Counted from the first letter of the stretch, positions 31,876-41,888 are shown. The stretch: DNA of 64,000 nt from Gammaproteobacteria bacterium UBA5109 (GCA_002414385.1 DHZH01000002.1:215296-279295), one strand, 5' to 3'. A program made the numbers and translations. Notes: a model not told the origin generated them from the letters alone.

Positions 31876-31898
31876 TTTATACTTGAGTCAAGGGGATA
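31876..31898 (-). repeat. Right terminal inverted repeat
   Basis: TTTATACTTGAGTCAAGGGG and three more bases form the inverted partner of 29077-29099. It lies 38 bp upstream of the transposase start. The stretch from here to lysM (31899-32027) holds a TATAAT (31924-31929), a CCAATA/TATTGG palindrome (31931-31944) and an inverted pair GCTAAGC/GCTTAGC (31914-31920, 31962-31968), probably the lysM promoter region. Confidence 0.85.
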
Positions 31899-32027
31899 AC
31901 TGCGAAAAAGCTGGCTAAGCGTATATAATTCCAATACTTATTGGTAATATGTCGCAAATATGCTTAGCTGAAAGGGTCGCGTTTCACCGATGATTCTTTT
32001 CAGTCCAGAGTAATAAAGAGGTTGAGG

Positions 32028-33170
32028 ATGCCCAACACTCACTTCAAGAGTTTCAGTACCACGGCCCTTTTGCTGGTATTAGTGCTGTCGTTTCTGCTTG
32101 CGCTGTTGCCTGCACAGGCCCAGCAGGGTGATGTCATTACCATTCGTGAAGATTCGCCTGATCGCTATGTCGTAGTCGAAGGCGACACATTATGGGACAT
32201 TGCCGGCGTTTTCCTCGAAGAACCCTGGTTGTGGCCAGAAATCTGGCAGCTTAATCCGCAAATTCGCAATCCTGACCTGATTTATCCTGGTGACAGCATT
32301 GTGATGTATTACCAGGATGGCCAGCCCCGTGTGACTGTTCAGCGAGGTGGAAATGCCCTGGCTGGCGACCCGGACAGATCGGATATCAACAATACACAGT
32401 TGCCGGTTGTCACCCTCTCGCCGCGAGTCAGACGCGAAGCCCTGCTGAGCCCGATTCCCGCTATTTCACTCGAATCCATGAGCTCCTACCTGAGCCGGAA
32501 CCGAATTATCGGCCTGAACGAACTGGATAATGCACCAACAGTTATCGGTTCCCGCAGTGATACCCAGTTCTCCAGTGAAAACGACGTCATTTTTGCCAGT
32601 GGGGCATGGGATGAAAGCATAGCTACCTATGAAATTGTTCGCCCCACCCGAGAAGTCCTGGATCCGCAAAGCGGTCAGGCAATTGCTATTGAAGCAGAGC
32701 TGGTAGGCAGTGCCACCATGCTGGAAAACAACAATGGTGCGGCTACCCTGATAGTCGAGAATAATGTCCAGGAAGTGCGCATTGGTGATTATTTTGTGGC
32801 TGGCGAGTCTCTCAGGCTGGCCTCACAGTATTTCCCGGTGGCGCCGGACTTTGACGTTAACGCCCGGATTGTGGATATAAATTTCGGACGCAATATTGGC
32901 GGCAAATATTCCACAGTCATTGTTAATCTGGGGCTGAATGACAATATAGAAACCGGCAACCTGCTTTCGCTGCAAAAGCCGGATTACCTGATTGAAGAAC
33001 CGGTGCAACGACAACCGCTGCGTTTGTCCCCACCTGCAGAAACTCTGACTTTCAGTGGCGAGATCTACGGAAGGATACTAATCTACAAAGTGTTTGAAGG
33101 TCACAGCTTTGCCCTGGTACTGAGCAGTGGATTGCCGGTCTCATTGAGTGACAAGGTGATCACGCCCTAG
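32028..33170 (+). CDS. LysM domain secreted protein
   Basis: I start at the ATG at 32028, 7 bases after an AAAGAGG ribosome-binding site, giving 380 residues. The first 33 residues form a signal peptide ending near AQA. A single LysM domain (YVVVEGDTLWDIAGVFL to YPGDSIVMYY, about 47-100) should bind peptidoglycan; the remainder is a conserved region without catalytic residues that I can identify. The gene lies before dprA, as in Pseudomonas, where it belongs to the same conserved cluster. Confidence 0.9.
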   Translation: MPNTHFKSFSTTALLLVLVLSFLLALLPAQAQQGDVITIREDSPDRYVVVEGDTLWDIAGVFLEEPWLWPEIWQLNPQIRNPDLIYPGDSIVMYYQDGQPRVTVQRGGNALAGDPDRSDINNTQLPVVTLSPRVRREALLSPIPAISLESMSSYLSRNRIIGLNELDNAPTVIGSRSDTQFSSENDVIFASGAWDESIATYEIVRPTREVLDPQSGQAIAIEAELVGSATMLENNNGAATLIVENNVQEVRIGDYFVAGESLRLASQYFPVAPDFDVNARIVDINFGRNIGGKYSTVIVNLGLNDNIETGNLLSLQKPDYLIEEPVQRQPLRLSPPAETLTFSGEIYGRILIYKVFEGHSFALVLSSGLPVSLSDKVITP

Positions 33171-33210
33171 GGTTTTATACTTTTATCTTTTATGATCATG
33201 GACGATCAGG

Positions 33211-34332
33211 ATGCAGGACCAGAATCTAGCCGCATGGCTTAGCCTCAGCATGACCCCCGGGGTATCAGCAAAACTGTTTTATGCCTTGCTGGAAAACAAA
33301 ACCTCCCCGCCTGATTTTCTCAAAGCAGACTTTTCGTTTTCCGGTAAGCACCGGCAAGGCGGTGACGCTGATAAATTTACTGCAGCCTGCCGCCAGCTTG
33401 CGAGATCAAAACAAGTCAAAGAAAAAGTGCAGCGTGCATTAGCCTGGCGTCAGCAGGAAGACTGCCATATTCTCACTCTGGATTGTGCCGAATATCCTGC
33501 CCTGCTTAAAGCAATCCCTGACCCACCACCTCTGCTCTATGTTCAGGGCTCGCCGACAATACTTAACATGCCTCAACTGGCCATGGTCGGCAGTCGAAAA
33601 CCAACCCCGGGGGGCCGGGCCCTGGCAAGGCATCTGGCCACTGAATCAAGTCAGGCGAATTTTGTCATATGCAGTGGCATGGCCCTGGGAGTTGATACAG
33701 AAAGTCATGTTGGCGCTATGCAGGCTGGTGGCAGCAGTGTTGCTGTACTGGGCAGCGGGATAGATCAGTTATATCCAAAACGCAACAGGGGGCTGGCGGA
33801 GAAACTACTTGAACAGGGCGCCATTGTTTCAGAATTTCCCCTGGGTTCAGCGCCGGAAGCCTGGCACTTTCCCCAACGTAACCGGATTATCAGCGGCATG
33901 AGCCAGGGCGTGCTGGTGCTTGAGGCTGCTATCAAGAGTGGCTCTCTGATTACAGCCCGCTATGCCCTGGAGCAGGGACGGGAAGTATTTGCTGTTCCGG
34001 GTTCCCCGCACAATCGCATGGCCAGAGGATGTAATTACCTGATCAAAAATGGCGCCAAACTGGTCGAGGAGCTTGATGATATCCTGGAGGAGCTTGGCGG
34101 CTTCATGACTTTTCGGCAATCTGGAGAGGAGCCGCAGAAAAACTCCCAGCCTGCGATCAGCAAAGCTGCGGAGAGGCTGTTACAGTTTATCGATTTTGAG
34201 CAGGCTTCTGTGGATATACTGGCAAAGCGCAGCGGCATCGAAACGCAAAGTATTATGGCGCTGTTGGTGGAACTTGAGATCAATGATCTGGTTTGCGTCG
34301 GACCGGGAGGCTATTCATTGTCTCCTTCCTGA
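33211..34332 (+). CDS. dprA: DNA processing protein DprA
   Basis: DprA (Smf) protects incoming single-stranded DNA during natural transformation and loads RecA. The 373-residue protein has the family's extended Rossmann fold: VGSRKPTPGGRALARHLA near 126-143, SGMALGVDTESHVGA near 153-167, GSGIDQLYPKRN near 180-191, and SEFPLGSAPEAWHFPQRNR near 206. A C-terminal winged-helix-like domain follows (about 310-370). It sits in the lysM-dprA-tsaC-hemF-aroE row. Confidence 0.95.
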   Translation: MQDQNLAAWLSLSMTPGVSAKLFYALLENKTSPPDFLKADFSFSGKHRQGGDADKFTAACRQLARSKQVKEKVQRALAWRQQEDCHILTLDCAEYPALLKAIPDPPPLLYVQGSPTILNMPQLAMVGSRKPTPGGRALARHLATESSQANFVICSGMALGVDTESHVGAMQAGGSSVAVLGSGIDQLYPKRNRGLAEKLLEQGAIVSEFPLGSAPEAWHFPQRNRIISGMSQGVLVLEAAIKSGSLITARYALEQGREVFAVPGSPHNRMARGCNYLIKNGAKLVEELDDILEELGGFMTFRQSGEEPQKNSQPAISKAAERLLQFIDFEQASVDILAKRSGIETQSIMALLVELEINDLVCVGPGGYSLSPS

Positions 34333-34354
34333 GCATAAGTGATAATGCGCTGCC

Positions 34355-34912
34355 ATGACCGCTACCCATCGAACCAGCACAGCACAGAACCACCTGCTTA
34401 AAGGCGGCATTATTGCCTACCCTACTGAAGGCGTCTGGGGGCTGGGCTGTGACCCTTTTAATGAAAAGGCCGTGTTGCGCATACTGAAACTTAAAGGGCG
34501 TGAAGTCGAAAAAGGCCTGATACTGGCTGCTTCTTCGCTTGAGCAGATTGGGCATTTGCTCAGCAATCTCAGCCAGGAGCACCTGAGCTTGTTGCAGCAG
34601 TCCTGTCCCGGTCCGGATACCTGGCTGATTCCTGATACAGATCAAAAGATTCCACAGTGGATAAAGGGAAGTTTTGCTACAGTAGCGGTGCGAGTCAGCG
34701 CGCACCCCGTGGTTAAAAAACTCTGTGATGAACTGGGCTTGCTGGTTTCAACTTCCGCCAATCCGGCCGGTAAAGAACCCGCCTTGTCGCAAGAGGAAGT
34801 GGAAAGTTATTTTAGCGGAGAAGACTTGCTGATAATTCCCGGGGAGCTCGGTGGGCAGGATGGCCCGAGCAGAATTGTGGACCTGGAAAGCCTGAAAATT
34901 ATTCGAGAGTAA
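34355..34912 (+). CDS. tsaC: Threonylcarbamoyl-AMP synthase (TsaC/RimN)
   Basis: TsaC makes threonylcarbamoyl-adenylate from threonine, bicarbonate and ATP, the first step to t6A37 on ANN-decoding tRNAs. The 185-residue YrdC-like protein has GGIIAYPTEGVWGLGCDPFN at about 17-36, the LKGRE loop near 48 and the STSANPAGKEP motif near 132. It follows dprA by 22 bp and precedes hemF by 24 bp. Confidence 0.93.
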   Translation: MTATHRTSTAQNHLLKGGIIAYPTEGVWGLGCDPFNEKAVLRILKLKGREVEKGLILAASSLEQIGHLLSNLSQEHLSLLQQSCPGPDTWLIPDTDQKIPQWIKGSFATVAVRVSAHPVVKKLCDELGLLVSTSANPAGKEPALSQEEVESYFSGEDLLIIPGELGGQDGPSRIVDLESLKIIRE

Positions 34913-35848
<936 letters not shown>

Positions 35849-35870
35849 GTTTTTCTGCCAGGAGACTGTT

Positions 35871-36680
35871 TTGGACCATTATGCGGTTATGGGTAATCCC
35901 ATCGCCCACAGCCTATCCCCAAGCATTCATGCTGCCTTTGCTGAACAAACAGCTCAGCGCTTGAGCTATGAAGCTTTGCTGGTAGAAGAAGGCACTTTCC
36001 CGGAAGCAGTCTCAGAATTTTTTGAAAATGCAGGCAAGGGGCTGAATGTCACCGTGCCTTTCAAGCAGGAAGCCTGGGCGCTGGCCGTGCAGCGGAGCGC
36101 AGGTGCGGAGCTTGCCGGTGCGGTCAATACACTGTTCCTGGATACTGACGGCACCTTGCAGGGCCATAATACCGACGGTATTGGCCTGGTACGGGACATC
36201 AAGGACAACCACGGCGGTCAGCTGGCGCAAAAAGATGTGCTGATACTGGGGGCAGGGGGTGCGACCCGCGGTATTCTGTTGCCGATTCTTGAGCAGAAAC
36301 CGCGCAGTGTGCTGGTTGCCAATCGCAGCCCCGAAAAAGCCGAGGAACTCGCTGAGTTGTTTGCTGAATTCGGCAATGTCAGCGCCTGTAGCCTGGAAGA
36401 ACTGGCAGAGGTGGAAACAGACTGGCTGATCAATGCGACTTCCGCCAGCCTGCAGGGAGAATTACCCCCGCTGACCCGGAATAACCTGCGCCAGGGTGCC
36501 ACTTGCTATGACCTGATGTATGGCAAGCAGCCTACCCCATTTTGCCAGTGGGCCAGACAGGCCGGTGCTGCAAAGAGCCTGGATGGGCTGGGCATGCTGG
36601 TGGAGCAGGCTGCGGAATCCTTTTATCTGTGGCGTGGCATCAGGCCCGACACAGGTCCGGTAATCAACAGCCTGCGGTAA
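35871..36680 (+). CDS. aroE: Shikimate dehydrogenase
   Basis: AroE reduces 3-dehydroshikimate with NADPH in the aromatic amino acid pathway. I choose the TTG at 35871, seven bases after the ribosome-binding site CAGGAGA: it gives the canonical MDHYAVMGNPIAHSLSPSIH start and a normal 269 residues, whereas a longer frame from 35682 would overlap hemF. It has the shikimate-site NVTVPFKQEA near 60, HNTDGIG near 98 and the NADPH loop GAGGATRGIL near 124. Confidence 0.95.
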   Translation: MDHYAVMGNPIAHSLSPSIHAAFAEQTAQRLSYEALLVEEGTFPEAVSEFFENAGKGLNVTVPFKQEAWALAVQRSAGAELAGAVNTLFLDTDGTLQGHNTDGIGLVRDIKDNHGGQLAQKDVLILGAGGATRGILLPILEQKPRSVLVANRSPEKAEELAELFAEFGNVSACSLEELAEVETDWLINATSASLQGELPPLTRNNLRQGATCYDLMYGKQPTPFCQWARQAGAAKSLDGLGMLVEQAAESFYLWRGIRPDTGPVINSLR

Positions 36681-36686
36681 GCTGGT

Positions 36687-37229
36687 CTATACCGAGTCGA
36701 TCTGATTCTGGTGCAGGTTTTTCAGTTTCACGTAATGTGCGGCGCTGTAGCTGAGAAAATCCAGTTCTTCCTGACGCAGGGGGCGCACTTTTTTAGCCGG
36801 AGAGCCGACATAGAGACTGCCGCTATCCAGTGTTTTGCCCGGAGTTACCACCGTACCGGCACCAATGATGACATCGGACTCGACAACAGCTCCATCCATA
36901 ATAATTGAACCCATCCCCACCAGAACCCGGTCGGCGATACTGCAGCCATGCAGGATAACGCGGTGGCCGACGGTCACATCATTGCCTATCGATAAACCGA
37001 AACCATCAGGCGGATACGATTCGGGAGAAGTCACGTGCAGCACCGAACCGTCCTGAATATTGCTTCTTTCTCCTATAGTGATGTCCTGGATATCGCCTCT
37101 AACCGCGGTTAACGGCCAGACCGAGGAATCCCGGCCGATTTTCACCCGGCCAAGAACCACTGCGCTACTGTCGACAAAGACACCGTCAGCCAGATCTGGC
37201 GTTTGATCCATATAACTGCGTATACTCAT
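36687..37229 (-). CDS. Gamma carbonic anhydrase-like hexapeptide protein (YrdA/PaaY type)
   Basis: This 180-residue protein is a left-handed beta helix built of hexapeptide repeats (VFVDSSAVVLGRVKIGRDSS and so on). The zinc-ligand histidines appear in SVLHVTSP near 66 and VGHRVILHGC near 87-96. I use the ATG at 37229, six bases after AGGAG. Family members bind zinc or iron and some are carbonic anhydrases; activity of this subgroup is often weak or unknown. It converges on aroE. Confidence 0.9.
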   Translation of the reverse strand: MSIRSYMDQTPDLADGVFVDSSAVVLGRVKIGRDSSVWPLTAVRGDIQDITIGERSNIQDGSVLHVTSPESYPPDGFGLSIGNDVTVGHRVILHGCSIADRVLVGMGSIIMDGAVVESDVIIGAGTVVTPGKTLDSGSLYVGSPAKKVRPLRQEELDFLSYSAAHYVKLKNLHQNQIDSV

Positions 37230-37320
37230 TAGCAACTCCTGTGCAGTAATTTTTTCTCATTATGCCATGATCAACCAGCGAAGAACTTTTTTTGCTGCCA
37301 GGATCGAAAGGAAATTAAAT

Positions 37321-37334
37321 TTGATATAAATCAT
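37321..37334. promoter_or_regulatory. FNR/ANR-like box upstream of the caa3 oxidase operon
   Basis: TTGATATAAATCAT matches the FNR/ANR consensus TTGAT-N4-ATCAA at nine of ten defined positions. It lies about 210 bp before coxB, and about 46 bp before a TATAAT (37380-37385). This is a plausible site for oxygen-dependent control of the oxidase genes. The rest of the gap from 37230 to 37532 shows no gene and no clear -35. Confidence 0.5.
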
Positions 37335-37532
37335 CCACTAGTCGCCCCGATTACGTAGCCTTTCTGTGAGAGTTATTGATATAATGCGCGGCGATTTTGT
37401 CGCGTGCCTTACTGGTTCATAAGCTGCTAGCCAACTGAACCCGATTTCCTTGAGAAACTTTTTTAGGCGTCGTCGAGCCGGCTAGAAGCTGAAGGCTCAT
37501 ACAAAGATTTAACGAAAGTGGAGAAATGGCGA

Positions 37533-38687
37533 ATGCAGCCAAAGACCAAGATTTTTTCAGCAGTCCTGAGTGCCTGCTGCCTGTTTCCCTATCAACTGGC
37601 CAGTGCCGCTGAAGATTACCGTGAAGGCATCAATATGCCTGTCGGGGTCACTGAGATCAGCCGGAGTACCTATGATCTGCACATGCTGATTACCATTATC
37701 TGTGCGCTGATCGGGGTTGTGGTCTATGGTGTGCTGATCTGGTCATTGGTCAAATATCGCAAGTCCAAGGGTGCCAAAGCGGCTGATTTTCATGAAAGCA
37801 CCACGATAGAAATTGTCTGGACCCTTATTCCGATACTGATTCTGGTTGCCATGGCCATTCCATCAACCGGCGTCCTGCGTCAAATTTACGATGCTTCTGA
37901 ATCGGAGATGGACATTCTGATTACCGGTTACCAGTGGCGCTGGCAATACAGTTATCTGGATGATGAAGGCGAGGAAGTCTCTTTCTTCAGCAACCTTGCG
38001 ACTACTGACGACCAGATTAACGGTCTGGATGAAAAAAGTGAGAATTACCTGCTGGAAGTTGATCAGCCACTGGTGATTCCGGTTGATACCAAAGTCCGCT
38101 TTCTGTTGACTGCTGCGGATGTGATTCATTCCTGGTGGGTGCCGGATTTTGCCGTGAAAAAGGATGCTATTCCGGGCTTTATCAATGAATCCTGGGTAAT
38201 TGTCGAAGAAACCGGCACTTATCGAGGTCAGTGCACTGAGCTGTGCGGACAGGACCATGGCTTTATGCCGGTTGTGGTTGAAGTGGTAGAACAGGAAGAA
38301 TTTGATCGCTGGTACGCCGAACGCCAGGAAGAAGCTGCCGCAATTGCCGAGCTGGTTAATCAGGAGTGGACAATGGAAAGCCTGGTCGCCCAGGGCGAGA
38401 CAGTTTACCGAACCTTCTGTATGGCCTGTCATCAGCAAAATGGGCAAGGCCTGCCACCGGCTTTTCCGGCTTTGACCGGCAGCCCCCTCACCAACGGCCC
38501 GATAGAAGATCATATCGATGTAGTATTAAACGGCGCCCCTGGCACCGCCATGGCGGCCTTTGGTGGACAGCTTAACGAAGTAGACCTTGCTGCCGTTATT
38601 ACCTATGAACGAAATGCACTCGGAAACAGTGTTGGCGACATGGTCACGCCGGCCGAAATTTTTCAGATTCAGTCAGAATCTGAGTAA
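37533..38687 (+). CDS. coxB: Cytochrome c oxidase subunit II with fused cytochrome c (caa3 type)
   Basis: Subunit II accepts electrons from cytochrome c through the CuA centre. Starting at the ATG at 37533 it has 384 residues: a signal peptide (about 1-24), two membrane helices (about 45-70 and 90-110), the cupredoxin domain with CuA ligands in CTELCGQDHGFMP near 233 and the ligating HSWWVPDF near 204. A C-terminal cytochrome c domain follows with heme motif CMACH near 297 and a distal methionine in TAMAAFGGQL. The fusion marks a caa3-type enzyme. Confidence 0.96.
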   Translation: MQPKTKIFSAVLSACCLFPYQLASAAEDYREGINMPVGVTEISRSTYDLHMLITIICALIGVVVYGVLIWSLVKYRKSKGAKAADFHESTTIEIVWTLIPILILVAMAIPSTGVLRQIYDASESEMDILITGYQWRWQYSYLDDEGEEVSFFSNLATTDDQINGLDEKSENYLLEVDQPLVIPVDTKVRFLLTAADVIHSWWVPDFAVKKDAIPGFINESWVIVEETGTYRGQCTELCGQDHGFMPVVVEVVEQEEFDRWYAERQEEAAAIAELVNQEWTMESLVAQGETVYRTFCMACHQQNGQGLPPAFPALTGSPLTNGPIEDHIDVVLNGAPGTAMAAFGGQLNEVDLAAVITYERNALGNSVGDMVTPAEIFQIQSESE

Positions 38688-38713
38688 AAAGCACATTAGA
38701 GGAGTCTTACAGC

Positions 38714-40333
38714 ATGAGTAATGTTGGCATTCTGGACGGGCATGATACCCATCACGACGATCATGACCATCATCACGGTCCGGCCAAGGGTATAACCCGC
38801 TGGTTGTACACCACAAACCATAAAGACATCGGCTCACTGTATCTGTGGTTCTCTCTTGCCATGTTCCTGCTGGGCGGCTCTTTCGCACTGATTATTCGTC
38901 TTGAACTGTTCCAGCCAGGATTGCAGTTCGTGCAACCTGACTTCTTTAACCAGATGACCACCATGCATGGACTGGTCATGGTCTTTGGAGCGGTAATGCC
39001 GGCTTTTGTTGGATTGGCTAACTGGATGATTCCGATGATGATCGGCGCGCCGGATATGGCCCTGCCACGCATGAATAACTGGAGTTTCTGGATTCTGCCC
39101 TTTGCCTTTGCCATGCTGGCGTCAACCCTGCTGATGGAAGCGGGTGCACCAAACTTTGGCTGGACTTTCTATGCGCCTTTATCAACCACCTATGCGCCGG
39201 AAACTGTCACCTTCTTTATTTTTGCCATCCATATCATGGGGGCATCCTCCATCATGGGTTCCATCAACATTATTGCCACGATCCAGAACCTGCGTGCGCC
39301 CGGCATGACCTATATGAAAATGCCCCTGTTCGTTTGGACCTGGTTGATTACAGCCTATTTGCTGATTGCAGTGATGCCGGTGCTGGCCGGGGTCGTGACC
39401 ATGATGCTGTTTGATATCCACTTCGGTACGTCTTTCTTTAACGCCGCCGGGGGTGGCGATCCCGTGCTGTTCCAGCATGTGTTCTGGTTCTTCGGGCATC
39501 CCGAGGTGTACATCATGATTCTGCCGGCTTTCGGCATTATCTCGGAAATCATCCCGACCTTCTCGCGAAAACGACTGTTCGGTTATGACTCCATGGTTTA
39601 TGCGACATCCTCAATTGCCTTCCTGTCATTTATTGTCTGGGCACACCATATGTTTACGACAGGCATGCCGCTGGCAGGTGAACTGTTCTTCATGTACGCG
39701 ACGATGATGATTGCGGTACCGACCGGGGTGAAAGTCTTTAACTGGATCAGCACCATGTTCAAGGGCTCAATCACCTTCGAGACGCCGATGCTGTTTGCCA
39801 TCGCCTTCGTGGTGTTGTTTACCATGGGCGGCTTTACCGGGCTGATGCTGGCGATTGCACCGGCCGATTTCCAGTACCATGACACTTATTTTGTGGTTGC
39901 CCACTTCCACTATGTACTGGTTCCTGGTGCCGTATTCTCTATCATGGCGGGAGCCTATTACTGGCTGCCGAAATGGACCGGCAACATGTTCGATGAAAAC
40001 CTGGGCAAGCTGCATTTCTGGCTGTCTTTCGTCGGTATCAATATCCTGTTTTTCCCGCAGCACTTTCTGGGACTGGCAGGTATGCCGCGACGAATCCCGG
40101 ACTATGCCCTGCAGTTTGCTGACTACAATATGATTTCCAGCATCGGCGCGTTCCTGTTTGGTTTCTCGCAGTTGCTGTTTGTGTTTATCGTTATCAAATG
40201 TATTCGCGGTGGCAAGCAAGCCAGCTCGGAAGTCTGGGAGTCCTCACATGGACTGGAATGGACGGTGCCTTCACCGGCTCCTTATCATACCTTCACGACT
40301 CCGCCAGAACTGCCGAAACGGGTACACTCATAA
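38714..40333 (+). CDS. coxA: Cytochrome c oxidase subunit I (aa3 type)
   Basis: The catalytic subunit holds heme a, and the heme a3-CuB site where oxygen is reduced and protons are pumped. The 539-residue protein has about 12 membrane helices, the GHPEVYIMILPAFG block with the cross-linked His-Tyr pair and the D-channel glutamate (about 254-267), WAHHMF near 306 and HFHYVLVPGA near 393. The glutamate indicates a type A1 oxidase. The N-terminus is His/Asp-rich (THHDDHDHHHG), which may be a metal-binding or chance feature. Confidence 0.98.
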   Translation: MSNVGILDGHDTHHDDHDHHHGPAKGITRWLYTTNHKDIGSLYLWFSLAMFLLGGSFALIIRLELFQPGLQFVQPDFFNQMTTMHGLVMVFGAVMPAFVGLANWMIPMMIGAPDMALPRMNNWSFWILPFAFAMLASTLLMEAGAPNFGWTFYAPLSTTYAPETVTFFIFAIHIMGASSIMGSINIIATIQNLRAPGMTYMKMPLFVWTWLITAYLLIAVMPVLAGVVTMMLFDIHFGTSFFNAAGGGDPVLFQHVFWFFGHPEVYIMILPAFGIISEIIPTFSRKRLFGYDSMVYATSSIAFLSFIVWAHHMFTTGMPLAGELFFMYATMMIAVPTGVKVFNWISTMFKGSITFETPMLFAIAFVVLFTMGGFTGLMLAIAPADFQYHDTYFVVAHFHYVLVPGAVFSIMAGAYYWLPKWTGNMFDENLGKLHFWLSFVGINILFFPQHFLGLAGMPRRIPDYALQFADYNMISSIGAFLFGFSQLLFVFIVIKCIRGGKQASSEVWESSHGLEWTVPSPAPYHTFTTPPELPKRVHS

Positions 40334-40347
40334 GAGTCTGAAGAAAA

Positions 40348-40923
40348 ATGAGCGACGAGCAAAACAACAAGCCCCAAGCGAAATTGTCACATTCGCGCCT
40401 GACAGCAAAATTGCTACTGGGCGTTGTGGGGATGTTTGCCTTTGGGTTTGCGCTTGTGCCACTTTATGATGTGTTTTGTGAAATAACCGGGCTTAACGGT
40501 AAGACCGGCGGGCAATATAGCTATGAGGCCAGCCAGGTTGAAGTCGATGAAAGCAGGCTGGTGACCATTCAGTTTCGCGCTATGAATAATGCCGGCATGT
40601 CCTGGCAGTTTGAACCGGCTGTACGGGAAATACAGGTACATCCCGGTGAAATGAATGAAGTGACTTTTTATGCCCGCAATCCCAGCGGGGAAGCCATGGT
40701 CGGGCAGGCCGTCCCCAGCGTGTCACCATTCCGTGCCGCCGACTATCTGCGCAAAACCGAATGTTTTTGTTTTAACCAGCAAACCCTGGCAGCCGGGCAG
40801 GATATAGACATGCCCCTGTTGTTTTTTATTGACCAGGATATTCCGGAGGATGTGACAAAACTGACCTTGTCCTACACTCTCTTTGATGTCACTGCGAGCT
40901 ACCAACAGTCTGCAGGCAGGTAA
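40348..40923 (+). CDS. ctaG: Cytochrome c oxidase assembly protein CtaG (Cox11)
   Basis: Cox11 delivers copper to the CuB site of subunit I. The 191-residue protein has one N-terminal membrane helix (about 20-42) and a periplasmic immunoglobulin-like domain with the copper-binding motif TECFCFNQQ near 137-145. It lies between coxA and coxC as in most proteobacteria. Confidence 0.96.
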   Translation: MSDEQNNKPQAKLSHSRLTAKLLLGVVGMFAFGFALVPLYDVFCEITGLNGKTGGQYSYEASQVEVDESRLVTIQFRAMNNAGMSWQFEPAVREIQVHPGEMNEVTFYARNPSGEAMVGQAVPSVSPFRAADYLRKTECFCFNQQTLAAGQDIDMPLLFFIDQDIPEDVTKLTLSYTLFDVTASYQQSAGR

Positions 40924-40961
40924 GCTGGTTTTTATTATTTGATTAAAGGTGGAAAGCTGTA

Positions 40962-41888
40962 ATGGCAACTGAAAATGTAAGCAGCACTTATGAAACGTAT
41001 TATGTTCCCGATCAGAGCAAGTTTCCGATCTGGGCATCACTGGGTCTGTTTCTGTTTGTCTTCGGTATGGGGAATATCCTCAATGATATCCAGGCCGAGA
41101 CCGGTACCGGAGGTTCTACGATTATTACCCTGCTGGGCTTTGCCATATTGGGCACGGTATTGTACAACTGGTTTGCCACCAGTGTTCGCGAAAACCATCA
41201 GGGCTTACCGAGTGCACAGCTGAAACGTTCCTATGTGCTGGGAATGTACTGGTTTATTTTTTCCGAAGTCATGTTTTTTGCGGCCTTTTTCGGCGCCCTG
41301 TTTTATGTGAGAACCTGGGCAGTGCCCTGGCTGGGTGGTGAAGGCGATAAAGGGATTACCAACATGCTATGGCCGGAATTTCAGGCCGCCTGGCCCGTTA
41401 TCGCCAACCCTGGTGAAGCAATTTTTGAAAATCCTGATGAGTCCATGGCCTGGACCGGTTGGGGCGATGCGCTGGGATACCTGCCGCTTTGGAACACCAT
41501 TATTCTTCTGAGTTCCAGTGTTACCGTGCATTTTGCCCATGTCGGCCTGAAGAACAACAACCGCAAACAATTAACAGCCTGGCTTTCAGTAACCGTATTG
41601 CTGGCTATTGTATTTCTGATTCTGCAGGTTGAGGAATATCTGCATGCCTATCATGAGTTGGGGCTTACCCTGAACTCGGGGATTTATGGCTCAACTTTTT
41701 TCCTGCTGACCGGCTTTCACGGCTTCCACGTGACTCTCGGTGCTTTCATGCTTTTTGTCATGCTGATGAGGACGCTGAAAGGGCACTTTAAACCGGAAGA
41801 TCATTTTGGCTTTGAGGCAGCATCGTGGTACTGGCACTTTGTCGACGTCGTCTGGGTGTGTCTGTTCCTCTTTGTGTATATTTTTTAG
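40962..41888 (+). CDS. coxC: Cytochrome c oxidase subunit III
   Basis: Subunit III stabilises the oxidase and binds lipids near the D-channel entrance. The 308-residue protein has seven predicted helices and the family blocks SEVMFFAAFFGALFYVR, HVGLKNNNRKQ, YGSTFFLLTGFHGFHV near 245 and WYWHFVDVVWVCLF near 290. A loop of about 50 residues between helices III and IV (about 125-175) makes it longer than many homologues, a form common in Gammaproteobacteria. Confidence 0.96.
   Translation: MATENVSSTYETYYVPDQSKFPIWASLGLFLFVFGMGNILNDIQAETGTGGSTIITLLGFAILGTVLYNWFATSVRENHQGLPSAQLKRSYVLGMYWFIFSEVMFFAAFFGALFYVRTWAVPWLGGEGDKGITNMLWPEFQAAWPVIANPGEAIFENPDESMAWTGWGDALGYLPLWNTIILLSSSVTVHFAHVGLKNNNRKQLTAWLSVTVLLAIVFLILQVEEYLHAYHELGLTLNSGIYGSTFFLLTGFHGFHVTLGAFMLFVMLMRTLKGHFKPEDHFGFEAASWYWHFVDVVWVCLFLFVYIF

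Larger units (their letters stand above)
29077..31898. mobile_element. IS1595-family element with cargo (tRNA-like gene plus four-gene operon)
   Basis: A 23-bp sequence at 29077-29099 (TATCCCCTTGGCTC...) recurs inverted at 31876-31898 with one mismatch. Between them lie a structured non-coding stretch, a class II tRNA-like gene, four rightward small genes and, at the right end reading leftward, an IS1595-type transposase starting 38 bp inside the right repeat. Members of this family are known to carry passenger genes (established). That the whole 2.8 kb moves as one unit is inference from the repeats. It splits the normally adjacent, divergent def and lysM genes. An 11-bp direct repeat, AAAAAGCTGGC, flanks it (29063-29073 and 31905-31915), set off 3 and 6 bp from the repeats. 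Confidence 0.78.

Noticed and set aside
41726..41736. CCACGTGAC in coxC as a third parS site.
   Set aside because: Only the central CACGTG matches; the flanks do not fit the consensus.
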